From: an uncultured Christensenella sp.
Lineage (GTDB): Bacteria > Bacillota > Clostridia > Christensenellales > UBA3700
Assembly: GCA_910584975.1 (NCBI GenBank)
Contig: CAJUEA010000032.1
Location: 1 to 16,869 of the forward strand
DNA: 16,869 nt
Direction of reading: 5' to 3'
Part shown: positions 1-6,945 of the stretch, piece by piece
Layout of the letters: every line of letters begins with the position of its first letter
How positions within the stretch are numbered: the stretch's first letter is position 1
The notes under the pieces: model-generated
The model's database searches: none
The model's input: only the letters and a program-made list of their open reading frames with translations
What the model was told of the DNA's origin: nothing
Made by a program: the position numbers and the translations under genes

Positions 1-20
1 GCACTTTACACAAAAAATAA

Positions 21-57
21 CAGCCGAAAACATAACATTTTCGGCTGATTTTTTAAA
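21..57. terminator. Bidirectional intrinsic terminator
   Basis: A perfect 10-bp stem, cagccgaaaa (21-30) with ttttcggctg (38-47), closes a 7-nt loop. It is followed by a T-run on the plus strand (49-54) and has an A-rich stretch (12-20) that gives a U-tract on the minus strand. It probably ends a gene lying left of the window, since no gene inside the window reads into it directly. Confidence 0.75.
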
Positions 58-127
58 CTTATTTTTAATGTTAAATATAGAAAAAATTTGGCTTACTAAT
101 TATAGTATTTGGCACAATTTTAGTCTT

Positions 128-248
128 GTCATCCCGAGCAAAGTCGAGGGATCTCAAATGTTGCTTAAATGAAAAATGTTACCCTTTAATTTACTCAACA
201 AGCCAAATCCGAGATTCTTCGACTGCGTTGCACTACGCTCAGAATGAC
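128..248. repeat. Dyad repeat element, copy 1 (MITE/REP-like)
   Basis: The left arm at 128-158 starts GTCATCCCGAGC and runs to GGGATCTCAAA. The right arm at 211-248 is its inverted counterpart, from GAGATTCTTCGAC to CTCAGAATGAC. The core carries the sequence ACTCAACAAG (192-201), which recurs in the copy at 13428-13581. The right arm has an extra 10-nt stretch (tgcgttgcac) within the GACTACGCTC motif. No open reading frame of credible coding character lies inside, no transposase is nearby, and no clear target-site duplication is seen. A short plus-strand ORF across this element (126-320) is an artefact of the repeat. Confidence 0.75.
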
Positions 249-257
249 AATGGTCAT

Positions 258-320
258 GTCATTTCGAGCGAATACGGGTTCCCACAAAATATTTTTTTTA
301 GGACACAAGGAAATATCTAA
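258..320 (+). repeat. Expanded-type repeat unit, right end missing
   Basis: The unit begins GTCATTTCGAGCGAATACGG, continues through a CCCACAAAATA segment and ends with a degenerate ATCTAAAATGTTG. It matches the expanded unit at 13428-13492 (GAGCGAATACGGGGTCCCC...) rather than the short 28-bp units. No inverted right arm follows before the pyrE terminator, so this is a truncated or decayed copy. Confidence 0.65.
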
Positions 321-357
321 AATGTTGTTAGTTAAATAGATAACCATTAATAAATGC

Positions 358-385
358 AAAAAAAATCTGCGAAATAAATCGCAGA
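358..385 (-). terminator. pyrE intrinsic terminator
   Basis: A stem of tctgcga (366-372) with tcgcaga (379-385) has a 6-nt loop. Reading on the minus strand it is followed by eight consecutive T (the A-run 358-365). It lies about 45 nt after the pyrE stop codon and is well placed to end that transcript. Confidence 0.75.
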
Positions 386-429
386 AATTTTATTTTACAA
401 GTTATTATTAAAAATTAAATGCTATATAA

Positions 430-1002
430 TTAAGCTCTGCTACCTGGCTTGTAGATTGGCAAACCTTGTTTGCAAAGTGGGCACTCTTCAGGCTCATATG
501 AAATAACTTCCATTGAAAGAAGATTTACAAATTTAACACCAAAGTCTACTTTGCCATTACTTCTGTCAACAATGCTTGCAACAGCACTTACTGTTGAGCC
601 ACTCTCTTGAACAAGTTTGACAACCTCTTTAACTGAACCACCAGTTGTAACAACATCTTCAACAACAATTACATTTGCACCTTTTGGTAGGCTGAAACCT
701 CTTCTGAAAGTCATAACGCCGTTTTCTCTTTCTGCAAAGATATTTGGAACATGCAATTGTCTTGCCATTTCATAGCCCATCAAAATTCCACCTACTGCTG
801 GAGAAACAACGATATCGCAAGGGATTCCGTTAAGTTTTTCTGCAAGCTCTTTGCACAAAGTTGCAGATGAGTCAGTATCCACAAACAATTTTGCACATTG
901 CATATAAGTGTCGCTGTGTCTGCCTGAAGTCAATTTGAAGTGTCCTTTAAGCACACCACCTGTTTTTTGAAAAATTTCCAAAACTTGTTCATTAGTCATC
1001 AT
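430..1002 (-). CDS. pyrE: Orotate phosphoribosyltransferase
   Basis: Cytoplasmic enzyme of de novo pyrimidine synthesis that transfers the ribose-phosphate of PRPP to orotate, giving OMP. The 190 residues carry the type I phosphoribosyltransferase PRPP-binding motif VIVVEDVVTTGGS at 111-123, a substrate-loop region FAERENGVMTFRRGF at 89-103, and the N-terminal KLTSGRHSDTY segment (24-34) typical of PyrE. The C-terminus has a C174-P-L-C177 pair followed by KQGLPIYKPGSR, the tail of the longer clostridial/thermophile-type OPRTases. GGAGA at 1011-1015 sits 8 nt before the first of two adjacent ATGs (1002 and 999), and I keep the upstream one. The gene stands alone: no other pyr gene is in the window, and the short leader shows no PyrR-type attenuator. 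A terminator follows at 358-385. No convincing promoter was identified. Confidence 0.96.
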   Translation of the reverse strand: MMTNEQVLEIFQKTGGVLKGHFKLTSGRHSDTYMQCAKLFVDTDSSATLCKELAEKLNGIPCDIVVSPAVGGILMGYEMARQLHVPNIFAERENGVMTFRRGFSLPKGANVIVVEDVVTTGGSVKEVVKLVQESGSTVSAVASIVDRSNGKVDFGVKFVNLLSMEVISYEPEECPLCKQGLPIYKPGSRA

Positions 1003-1063
1003 AAAAATTATCTCCTATATTGTATATTCTTTATTTTTATTGTTTTATTAAAGTTGTTTTTTA

Positions 1064-1142
1064 GTCAACACGCAAAGTTTGAGATTTCTCCCTTTACCCA
1101 ACAAAAAGTTATTTTGTGGGAACCCATTACGCTCGAGATGAC
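1064..1142 (-). repeat. Expanded-type repeat unit upstream of pyrE
   Basis: Read on the minus strand this starts GTCATCTCGAGCGTAATGGG, has an internal hairpin (CCCACAAAATAACTTTTTGT then TGGG), and ends GAGAAATCTC then AAACTTTGCGTGTTGAC. It aligns nearly end to end with 13428-13509, including the AAACTTTGCGTG(C/T)TGAC sequence beyond the usual unit boundary. The right-hand arm is missing; the pyrE leader occupies that position. Confidence 0.75.
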
Positions 1143-1170
1143 AGGGGAACAAACTCAGAGAGTAAAGTTT

Positions 1171-1198
1171 GAGATCTCTCGACTACGCTCGAGATGAC
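1171..1198 (-). repeat. Short repeat unit (28 bp)
   Basis: The plus-strand sequence runs from GAGATCTCTCGACTACGCTC to GAGATGAC, so the unit reads GTCATCTCGAGCGTAGTCGA... on the minus strand. It is the cleanest form of the basic unit, and its halves are themselves partly palindromic. It is preceded by AAAGTTT, as is the neighbouring expanded unit. Confidence 0.75.
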
Positions 1199-1229
1199 AA
1201 TAAATACAGTACAAAATGACAATGGTTAT

Positions 1230-1370
1230 GTCATGTTGAGCGAAACGCAGTGCCGTCGAAACATCTCGGGCTATGCTTGTTGAATAAAATAAAAGTCGCA
1301 TTTATATAATGATTAATTTTATTTACTCAATGAGCGATTGTTTGAGATTTCTCGACAAGCTCGAAATGAC
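1230..1370. repeat. Dyad repeat element, copy 2
   Basis: The left arm at 1230-1267 (GTCATGTTGAGCGAAACG to CGAAACATCTC, with a 10-nt insertion) is paired with an inverted right arm at 1344-1370 (GAGATTTCTCGACAAGCTCG then AAATGAC). The core contains a CTTGTTGAATAA sequence, the reverse complement of the ACTCAACAAG core motif of other copies. A degenerate further unit follows at about 1378-1403 (tatcattttgaacgaaaac, then atagtcg). The element lies between the end of the ATPase gene and the start of pyrE, with no other terminator evident there. Confidence 0.7.
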
Positions 1371-1441
1371 AGAAATGTATCATTTTGAACGAAAACATAG
1401 TCGTAATTAAATAATATCATAATGTATATTTTTAACAAATC

Positions 1442-2110
1442 CTATTTCTCGTAAATGATTTTGCCGTCTTTTAAACGAATAATATGGTCAGCTAAGTTTG
1501 CGTGTTCCTCATTGTGGGTAACCATAATTACAGTTTTACCACTTTTGCAAATATCCTGCAAAATTTGAATTACTTCTGCACCATTTGCGCTATCCAAATT
1601 GCCTGTTGGCTCATCTGCCAAAATGATTTTTGGGTCATTGACAAGTGCTCTTGCAATGGCAACTCTTTGTTTTTGTCCGCCTGACAATGTGGAAGTTTTT
1701 GCATGAGCTTTATCTGCAATATTAAGTTTTTCAAGCAATTCTTTTGATTTTGCATCTTTAATATGACGCTTTTCTCCTGCAATGGTAAGTGGCAAAACAA
1801 TGTTGTCAACAACTGAATATGCAGGCTCAAGATAAAAAGACTGAAAAACATAGCCAATGTTTTTGTTGCGATAAGCACATAATTGTTTGTTAGACATTTT
1901 TGTTACATCCACATCATCCACAATTATTGTGCCGTTTGTAACACTTTCAATGCAACCAATCAAATTTAAAATAGTGGACTTGCCTGAACCAGACTGCCCT
2001 AAGATTACAAAAAACTCGCCGTCTTCCACATTAAAGCTGACATCGTCCAAAGCTAAAATGGAATTTGAACCTCTACCAAATTTTTTTGTTACATTTTTTA
2101 CTGAAATCAT
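1442..2110 (-). CDS. ABC transporter ATP-binding protein (LolD/MacB type)
   Basis: Nucleotide-binding subunit of an ABC transporter that would hydrolyse ATP at the inner face of the membrane. The 222 residues form one complete domain: Walker A GQSGSGKS at 38-45, Q-loop Q90, signature LSGGQ at 142-146, Walker B IILADE at 162-167 and switch histidine H199. The DEPTGNLDSANG run is typical of the LolD/MacB/FtsE group, whose members normally work with an FtsX-fold permease. No separate FtsX-type permease is adjacent. The upstream gene (2289-2777) encodes a four-helix protein without an FtsX signature, and the next one already carries its own ATPase. The start ATG at 2110 has only a weak upstream AAGCGA, so translation may be modest or coupled. 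A 178-nt gap containing a strong hairpin separates it from the 162-residue gene. Its substrate is unknown. Confidence 0.9.
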   Translation of the reverse strand: MISVKNVTKKFGRGSNSILALDDVSFNVEDGEFFVILGQSGSGKSTILNLIGCIESVTNGTIIVDDVDVTKMSNKQLCAYRNKNIGYVFQSFYLEPAYSVVDNIVLPLTIAGEKRHIKDAKSKELLEKLNIADKAHAKTSTLSGGQKQRVAIARALVNDPKIILADEPTGNLDSANGAEVIQILQDICKSGKTVIMVTHNEEHANLADHIIRLKDGKIIYEK

Positions 2111-2220
2111 AATTTTTCGCTTATTTTAATAGCTTTTTACGCTTTATTGTTTTTTAATCTTAGATGTTTAAAACTGCAACAAAGCTTTTTTAACATAAAA
2201 AATTTTTTTTACATAAACAT

Positions 2221-2265
2221 TTTCAAACATACCAAAAGGCGTTAAACTTTTTGTTATGTTTGAAA
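2221..2265. other. Long perfect hairpin between two membrane-block genes
   Basis: Tttcaaacata (2221-2231) pairs perfectly over 11 bp with tatgtttgaaa (2255-2265). An inner caaaag/ctttttg stem is separated from it by one mismatch. Neither side has a clean U-tract directly after the stem. It lies 24 nt downstream of the 162-residue gene on the minus strand, so it could be a leaky terminator, an RNA-stability element or a processing site before the ATPase gene. Confidence 0.5.
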
Positions 2266-2288
2266 GAATTTTGCATTTTAAAATGATT

Positions 2289-2777
2289 TTATTTTTTTGA
2301 TTTTACTGTTTTCACACACATAATTATTGGCACTGCAAGGAAAATTATTCCCATAATAATTCCACCAATAAAGATAAGATATTGTGCCCACTCTGGCTTG
2401 AAAATGCTGACTAAATCGTCATAAATTGGTGCAACAAAACCATCAATAAAACCACTGAACTTTACACCAAATTTTTCAACAAGGCAAAGCACAAAAGTCA
2501 AAAACAATGGAATTGTAAGGATTGTGCTGTAAGTTGTTACACCAATTGACAATATATTTTTTGCAGGATTTTGTCTTCTGCCAGCAAATAAGTTGAAAGA
2601 CATGATACCAGTTGCCATTGAAACAACAACAATAACATAACCAAGCAAAATGTGCTCAAAAGTTTTGTAAAATGGCACAATTTCTGCCACACCGATTATT
2701 GTAAGCAATGACAATATACCAAATATACTGCCTGCAAATGAAACCAACAAAATCAATCCATCAATAATTTTTTTCAT
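2289..2777 (-). CDS. Four-helix integral membrane protein, unknown function
   Basis: I do not recognise this 162-residue protein. It is very hydrophobic, with four predicted membrane helices at about 7-28, 43-64, 76-99 and 132-155. A basic loop GRRQNPAKN (66-74) follows helix 2, a non-cytoplasmic-looking stretch 100-131 lies between helices 3 and 4, and a KTVKSKK tail ends the protein. There is no cleavable signal peptide and no enzymatic motif. GAGGTA (2781-2786) precedes the ATG closely, and a consensus promoter sits just upstream, giving a leader of only about ten nucleotides. It lies between the fused ABC transporter and the stand-alone ATPase on the same strand, so it may be a membrane partner of either. 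That pairing is inferred from position only. Confidence 0.75.
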   Translation of the reverse strand: MKKIIDGLILLVSFAGSIFGILSLLTIIGVAEIVPFYKTFEHILLGYVIVVVSMATGIMSFNLFAGRRQNPAKNILSIGVTTYSTILTIPLFLTFVLCLVEKFGVKFSGFIDGFVAPIYDDLVSIFKPEWAQYLIFIGGIIMGIIFLAVPIIMCVKTVKSKK

Positions 2778-2794
2778 ATTTACCTCTAAATTTT

Positions 2795-2823
2795 ATTATA
2801 ACAAAAGTTGCCAAATATGTCAA
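2795..2823 (-). promoter_or_regulatory. Sigma-A promoter of the 162-residue membrane protein
   Basis: On the minus strand TTGACA (2823-2818) is followed by 17 nt and TATAAT (2800-2795), with an extended -10 TG one base before. Both hexamers match consensus exactly. Transcription would start near 2788, almost at the ribosome-binding site. The four-helix gene, and probably the ATPase after it, can therefore be expressed independently of the upstream ABC gene. Confidence 0.85.
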
Positions 2824-2961
2824 GGAATAGTAAAAAATCAGTGTTTTAACTTTTAATAAACATTCGTTACCGTAAAATGCAACTAAGCCACACTTTTAAT
2901 GCAAACTTTGCTAATATTTTTACCATTCCAAAGCAAATTCAAACTATTTGTGATTGAGTGA

Positions 2962-5502
2962 TTATTCACTCCTTAACGCTGCAACCGGATCTTTCTTTGC
3001 TGCGATATTTGCAGGAATTAAGCCAGCAAGCAATGTAAGGACAGTGCTTATCAAAATCAAAATGAATGCCGTTAGAGGTGCAAGCACCACGATATTTGTC
3101 ATTACATAACCTTTTGCAAAATGTTTGATAATCAAGTTTATTGGGATTGAAAGCAACAACGATATCACAACGCCCATAACACCTGCAGATATTCCGATTG
3201 TTGCAGTTTCTGCATTGAACACATTGCCTATGTCAACTTTTCTTGCACCAATAGCACGCAAAACACCGATTTCTTTTGTTCGTTCCACAACGGAAACATA
3301 TGTAATAATGCCTATCATAATTGATGATACAACCAAAGAAATTGATGCAAAACATACCAAAACAATGGATATAATGTCAATAATTTCTTTTACCATATCA
3401 ATCATCATTCCTGATGCATCCAAATAATTTATTTGTTTAGTTGGCAATTTGCCTGTATTATACCCGTCAAGATACTCTTTTACAGAATCTTTTGAGTCAA
3501 ATGACCTTGGATAAATATAAATATCTTTTGGCAGAGAGCTTGCACCAATTTTTTGCATATACAAATTGTGTGCATTTGCTCTGTTTAAAATAAATGGATT
3601 CATACCATTCAAACCTGGAATGCCTGAAATGTCAAGCAAAGCTTTGTCAATCTCCTTGCCGTCTATAACTGATTTTTCATCTCTATCTTGTGCATTTGCA
3701 CTATTGAATTCAGCAATTTGAGCTTTTACCATATCAGATTCAAGATTTTTGCTTACCATTTTGCTTGTAAGTTCTTTGCGATAAAGCACGCTTGTTGAAA
3801 ACAAATTTAAAGGGACATCCTCTTTTATTCTCATTACAGCAGTGATTTTTAATGTTTCGCCTTTGTTATAAAGCTCCTCATATCTGCCCTCATCAGCCTC
3901 CGGATATAGGTCGCCTTGCTTTTGATACCAATCTTGATAATCAATGATTTTCATTTCTTTTCCAATAAATGAGCTGTATGTCAAATTGTCTTTGTCGACT
4001 TCAAAATTAAACTGCTCAAGCACACTTGGAGAAATCTCATTATACTTGTTGACAACAAGTGCAATTTCATTGTAATTTTTTGGATAAGTTCCTGCCACAA
4101 CATCATAACTTGCTTGCATATACTTATCGTCAACCATTTCCATAAAGCGATTGTCATTGCCCATAATCATTTCCAAAATTGGGTCAGGACTTTTAAAATC
4201 TATCTTTTTGTAGCTACCATCACTTTGCTTTGTCAGCAATTTCATACTCATATAATAGGTATATGTAATTTCACTGACCAAACTTTCATCCATTTTTTCT
4301 ATGTAATCTATATAATCTTGATTGACATAATTTACATGCATTTGTTTTAGCAAATTGTCAAAACCTGTTCCACTTGGCACAGTGATTTTGTCTGTATTAG
4401 GGAACTTTTCTTTTTCTTCCCCACCACTTGATTGCATTGGAGATTGCATCATACTGCTCATATCCATACATAGTTGTTGAATAGTGATAGGATATTGTCC
4501 AAGCATTGTTTGTTGCATATTGTCAATATACAAACCAAAGCCATTGTTTACGGCAAGCACCAAAGCAATGCCGATTATACCAATAGACCCGGCAAAAGCA
4601 GTCAAAAATGTTCTGTTTCGCTTTGAAAACAAATTTTTCAAAGAAAGTTTAAATGCAGTGAAAATACTCATTGAAGTTTTTTTCACACTTGCCTTTTTCT
4701 TCTTTTTCTGCTCTTTTTCAAAAGTTTTTAAAACTTTTTTAGCCTGTTTTTCGTCAAGTTCGCTCACATCTGGTGCAGGATCTTCCACAAAGAAAGTTAC
4801 ACTTTCCATATCTTCAGCTGTTGGCTCATAAGGCATTGTGTCTTCAAGCACTTCGCCATCCAACATTTTGATTATTCTTGTTGAATAGTCATAAGCAAGT
4901 TGGTCGTTATGTGTAACCATAATAACCAGTCTTTCTTTGGCTATCTCCTCCAAAAGCTCCATAATTTGCACGCTGTTTTTGCTATCAAGTGCACCTGTTG
5001 GCTCATCTGCAAGAATGATTTCTGGATTGTTAACAAGTGCTCTTGCAATGGCAACCCTTTGCATTTGTCCACCTGATAATTGATTTGGCTTTTTGTGCAA
5101 AATGTCTTCAAGCCCAACCTTTGCCAAAGCCTCGGTTGCGCGTGCCTTTCTTTCCTTTGCATTTATGCCAGACAATGTCAAAGCAAGCTCTACATTTTCC
5201 AAAATTGTTTGATGATTAATCAAGTTGTAGTTTTGAAAAATAAAGCCAACATAATTATTTCGGTAAGCATCCCAGTCTGCACTTTTAAAAGTTGTTGTGG
5301 ATTTTCCATTTATCAAAACATCTCCGTTTGTATATCTATCCAAACCACCGATAATGTTAAGCATAGTTGTTTTACCACAACCACTAGGACCTAAAATTGC
5401 AACAAATTCAGAATTTCTGAATGACAAACTCACGCCTTTTAATGCGTGAACAATATTGTCGTCACTACCATAGTCTTTCTCTATGTTCTTAAGTTGTAAC
5501 AT
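2962..5502 (-). CDS. Fused ABC ATPase-permease (MacB-like, FtsX domain)
   Basis: A self-contained ABC half-transporter of 846 residues that should act as a homodimer in the cytoplasmic membrane. Residues 1-225 are an ATPase domain (Walker A GPSGCGKT 38-45, Q-loop Q90, LSGGQ 142-146, Walker B IILADE 162-167, H199). A charged Lys-rich linker (252-276) leads to a first helix at about 298-320. An extracytoplasmic domain of about 370 residues follows, then three C-terminal helices (about 695-725, 750-780, 800-830). The last region has the FtsX/MacB signature VVERTKEIGVLRAIGA and ends PVAALRSE. This is the MacB topology, whose known members move lipoproteins, peptides or envelope-active compounds by a mechanotransmission mechanism. 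The extracellular domain begins with a Met-rich patch (M346-M356). GGAGG (5508-5512) lies 5 nt before the ATG. It lies 107 nt after the YitT gene, and no consensus promoter was found in that gap. The substrate is unknown. Confidence 0.92.
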   Translation of the reverse strand: MLQLKNIEKDYGSDDNIVHALKGVSLSFRNSEFVAILGPSGCGKTTMLNIIGGLDRYTNGDVLINGKSTTTFKSADWDAYRNNYVGFIFQNYNLINHQTILENVELALTLSGINAKERKARATEALAKVGLEDILHKKPNQLSGGQMQRVAIARALVNNPEIILADEPTGALDSKNSVQIMELLEEIAKERLVIMVTHNDQLAYDYSTRIIKMLDGEVLEDTMPYEPTAEDMESVTFFVEDPAPDVSELDEKQAKKVLKTFEKEQKKKKKASVKKTSMSIFTAFKLSLKNLFSKRNRTFLTAFAGSIGIIGIALVLAVNNGFGLYIDNMQQTMLGQYPITIQQLCMDMSSMMQSPMQSSGGEEKEKFPNTDKITVPSGTGFDNLLKQMHVNYVNQDYIDYIEKMDESLVSEITYTYYMSMKLLTKQSDGSYKKIDFKSPDPILEMIMGNDNRFMEMVDDKYMQASYDVVAGTYPKNYNEIALVVNKYNEISPSVLEQFNFEVDKDNLTYSSFIGKEMKIIDYQDWYQKQGDLYPEADEGRYEELYNKGETLKITAVMRIKEDVPLNLFSTSVLYRKELTSKMVSKNLESDMVKAQIAEFNSANAQDRDEKSVIDGKEIDKALLDISGIPGLNGMNPFILNRANAHNLYMQKIGASSLPKDIYIYPRSFDSKDSVKEYLDGYNTGKLPTKQINYLDASGMMIDMVKEIIDIISIVLVCFASISLVVSSIMIGIITYVSVVERTKEIGVLRAIGARKVDIGNVFNAETATIGISAGVMGVVISLLLSIPINLIIKHFAKGYVMTNIVVLAPLTAFILILISTVLTLLAGLIPANIAAKKDPVAALRSE

Positions 5503-5609
5503 ACAACCCTCCTTTACAAATAATTTTTTTTCTTATCGAAAAATCTATTTGTCAGTTTTCTTTTTCATATGTAAATATGATTTAATAACTATTATTTTGC
5601 AAATTGCTA

Positions 5610-6512
5610 CTACATTCTTTTTACAAAGCCTTTTCCTATAACTTCTCTTGTGTTGATTGCATAAACAAAAGCATCTTTATCCACTTGTTTAAGTATTCTT
5701 TTGAAGCTACTGATTTCTGTTCTTGTAATCACACAAACAAGCATATCTCTGTTGTCACCTGTATAACCACCCTCGCAGGAAATAATTGTTACGCCTCTGT
5801 GCATTTTTGTGTTGATTTCTTCCTTCAATTCATTGCCTTTTGTGGTTATAATTTCAAATTTGACAGCTGTTTTAATTCCATTCAAAACAAATTCTATACA
5901 CTTAGAACCTAAAAATACTTGAATAAGCGAACAAATTATTGTTGTGAAACCTGTTTGCAAATCCATACCACCCAATGTCATATAAAGGGTGCTGCCAAGC
6001 GTAACGATAAAAATGTTGATTGCCAAAATAATGAAGGACATTGATGATGCAATATATCTTTTTTGCACCAAAAGACTGATAACTTCCGTTCCACCAGAAC
6101 TTCCACCACCTTTAACCATAAGTCCAATGCCGATGCCACCAATTACGCCACCTGCCAGTGCTGAAAGCCAAACTTCATTTGGGTTAAAAAACTCATAAAG
6201 TTTTACTGCTCTGAAAATTGCAAGAAAACCTGATGTCATACCAATGCCTATTGTCGTTTTTATTGCAAACTCTTTTTTTAAGAATATGAAAGCCAAAACA
6301 ATAAGTGGCGAGTTTAAAATAAGCATTGAATAACTTGCCGGAAAATTTGACAAAGTTTGAATGATTATCGTAAGTCCAGATACTCCACCGGGGATAAATT
6401 TTGATGGCAACATAAACATATACATTGCGATAGACAAGCAAAATGCGCCTGCTACCATAATCATCATATTTAAAAATTCGTTTAAAAGCATCTTTCGTGT
6501 TGGTTTGATCAT
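5610..6512 (-). CDS. YitT family membrane protein (DUF161 + DUF2179)
   Basis: Integral membrane protein of 300 residues in the YitT family, whose biochemical role is unknown. The N-terminal two thirds hold about five or six membrane helices (roughly 15-37, 45-75, 84-104, 114-134, 155-177, 187-210). They carry the family's glycine-rich signatures PGGVSGL (41-47) and GGGSSGGTE (135-143). The C-terminal 218-298 is a soluble alpha/beta DUF2179 domain, including RGVTIISCEGGYTG (239-252), CVITRTE (260-266) and a final VIGKGF. The length and domain order are normal for the family. GGAGTGA precedes the ATG, and a strong extended -10 promoter lies at 6582-6610. The fused ABC transporter gene follows on the same strand and may be co-transcribed. 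Confidence 0.9.
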   Translation of the reverse strand: MIKPTRKMLLNEFLNMMIMVAGAFCLSIAMYMFMLPSKFIPGGVSGLTIIIQTLSNFPASYSMLILNSPLIVLAFIFLKKEFAIKTTIGIGMTSGFLAIFRAVKLYEFFNPNEVWLSALAGGVIGGIGIGLMVKGGGSSGGTEVISLLVQKRYIASSMSFIILAINIFIVTLGSTLYMTLGGMDLQTGFTTIICSLIQVFLGSKCIEFVLNGIKTAVKFEIITTKGNELKEEINTKMHRGVTIISCEGGYTGDNRDMLVCVITRTEISSFKRILKQVDKDAFVYAINTREVIGKGFVKRM

Positions 6513-6581
6513 ATAAGCTCACTCCTGCAAAATAAAGGGGCTTGTATTTGATATTTTTTCAAATTAGCAATTTCAAATTTT

Positions 6582-6610
6582 ATTATAGCATAAAAATATT
6601 TTAAAAACAA
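6582..6610 (-). promoter_or_regulatory. Promoter of the YitT gene
   Basis: On the minus strand TTGTTT (6610-6605), a 17-nt spacer and TATAAT (6587-6582) preceded by TGC form an extended -10 promoter. Transcription should start near 6575, giving a leader of about 60 nt before the GGAGTGA ribosome-binding site. Confidence 0.75.
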
Positions 6611-6887
6611 GTCATTTATTTTTATTTTTTTACTTACAAACAAGATATTCACAAATGCAGCTTATAGTTCCCACTTTTTAATAATTGTGTAAAAAATTTT
6701 CTGTTAATTTTACAAATCAAACAGGTTGTTCTTTTTGTTTAAACCTATTTTGACTGCTATCAAAAATAAAATTTAAAATTTAAAAATGCCAAAAGTCTGT
6801 TCAAAAAATTGTTATCAAGTAAAGCTGATATATATAAATTTTTTCATATTCGCAATTTATAAATATTTTAGTTATTGGCAATATTAA

Positions 6888-6917
6888 TTGACAAAAAAAG
6901 ACATATTATGCTAAAAT
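6888..6917 (+). promoter_or_regulatory. Promoter of the AGCS symporter gene
   Basis: TTGACA (6888-6893), an 18-nt spacer and TAAAAT (6912-6917), with TGC immediately before giving an extended -10. The predicted leader is only about 20 nt, which leaves no room for a glycine riboswitch or similar leader element. Confidence 0.75.
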
Positions 6918-6945
6918 AAAACTCACTCAACTTAAGGAGAAATTT

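Larger units (their letters stand above)
6513..6945. other. Divergent intergenic region, AT-rich
   Basis: These 433 bp separate the divergent YitT and AGCS genes. The ends hold one promoter for each gene (6582-6610 minus, 6888-6917 plus). The middle, about 6611-6880, is extremely AT-rich with only weak dyads (for example aggtt/aacct near 6724-6749). I see no riboswitch, RNA gene, repeat unit or credible small ORF there. Confidence 0.6.

Noticed and set aside
126..320. A 64-residue plus-strand open frame at the left end
   Set aside because: It runs straight through two dyad-repeat units, has no ribosome-binding site, and its composition follows the repeat; it is not a credible gene.
1003..1070. 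PyrR-type attenuator in front of pyrE
   Set aside because: The leader is short and AT-rich, with no antiterminator/terminator pair and no PyrR-binding-loop sequence visible.
940..1197. An 85-residue plus-strand open frame overlapping the start of pyrE
   Set aside because: It begins antisense inside pyrE, crosses its leader and ends in repeat units; there is no ribosome-binding site.
128..1403. Possible CRISPR array
   Set aside because: The repeats alternate in orientation, vary in length and are unevenly spaced with shared rather than unique cores; no cas gene is present.
1570..1878. Minus-strand open frame inside the ATPase gene (and similar frames inside other genes)
   Set aside because: It is an out-of-frame shadow of a well-supported gene, with no ribosome-binding site and no protein-like composition.
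2956..2971. Terminator at the end of the fused ABC transporter gene (gagtga/tcactc)
   Set aside because: The stem is only 6 bp, includes the stop codon, and has no T-run after it on the minus strand.
6611..6945. Glycine or other riboswitch ahead of the AGCS symporter
   Set aside because: The predicted transcription start leaves a leader of only about 20 nt, and the DNA upstream is AT-rich with no conserved aptamer-like segments.
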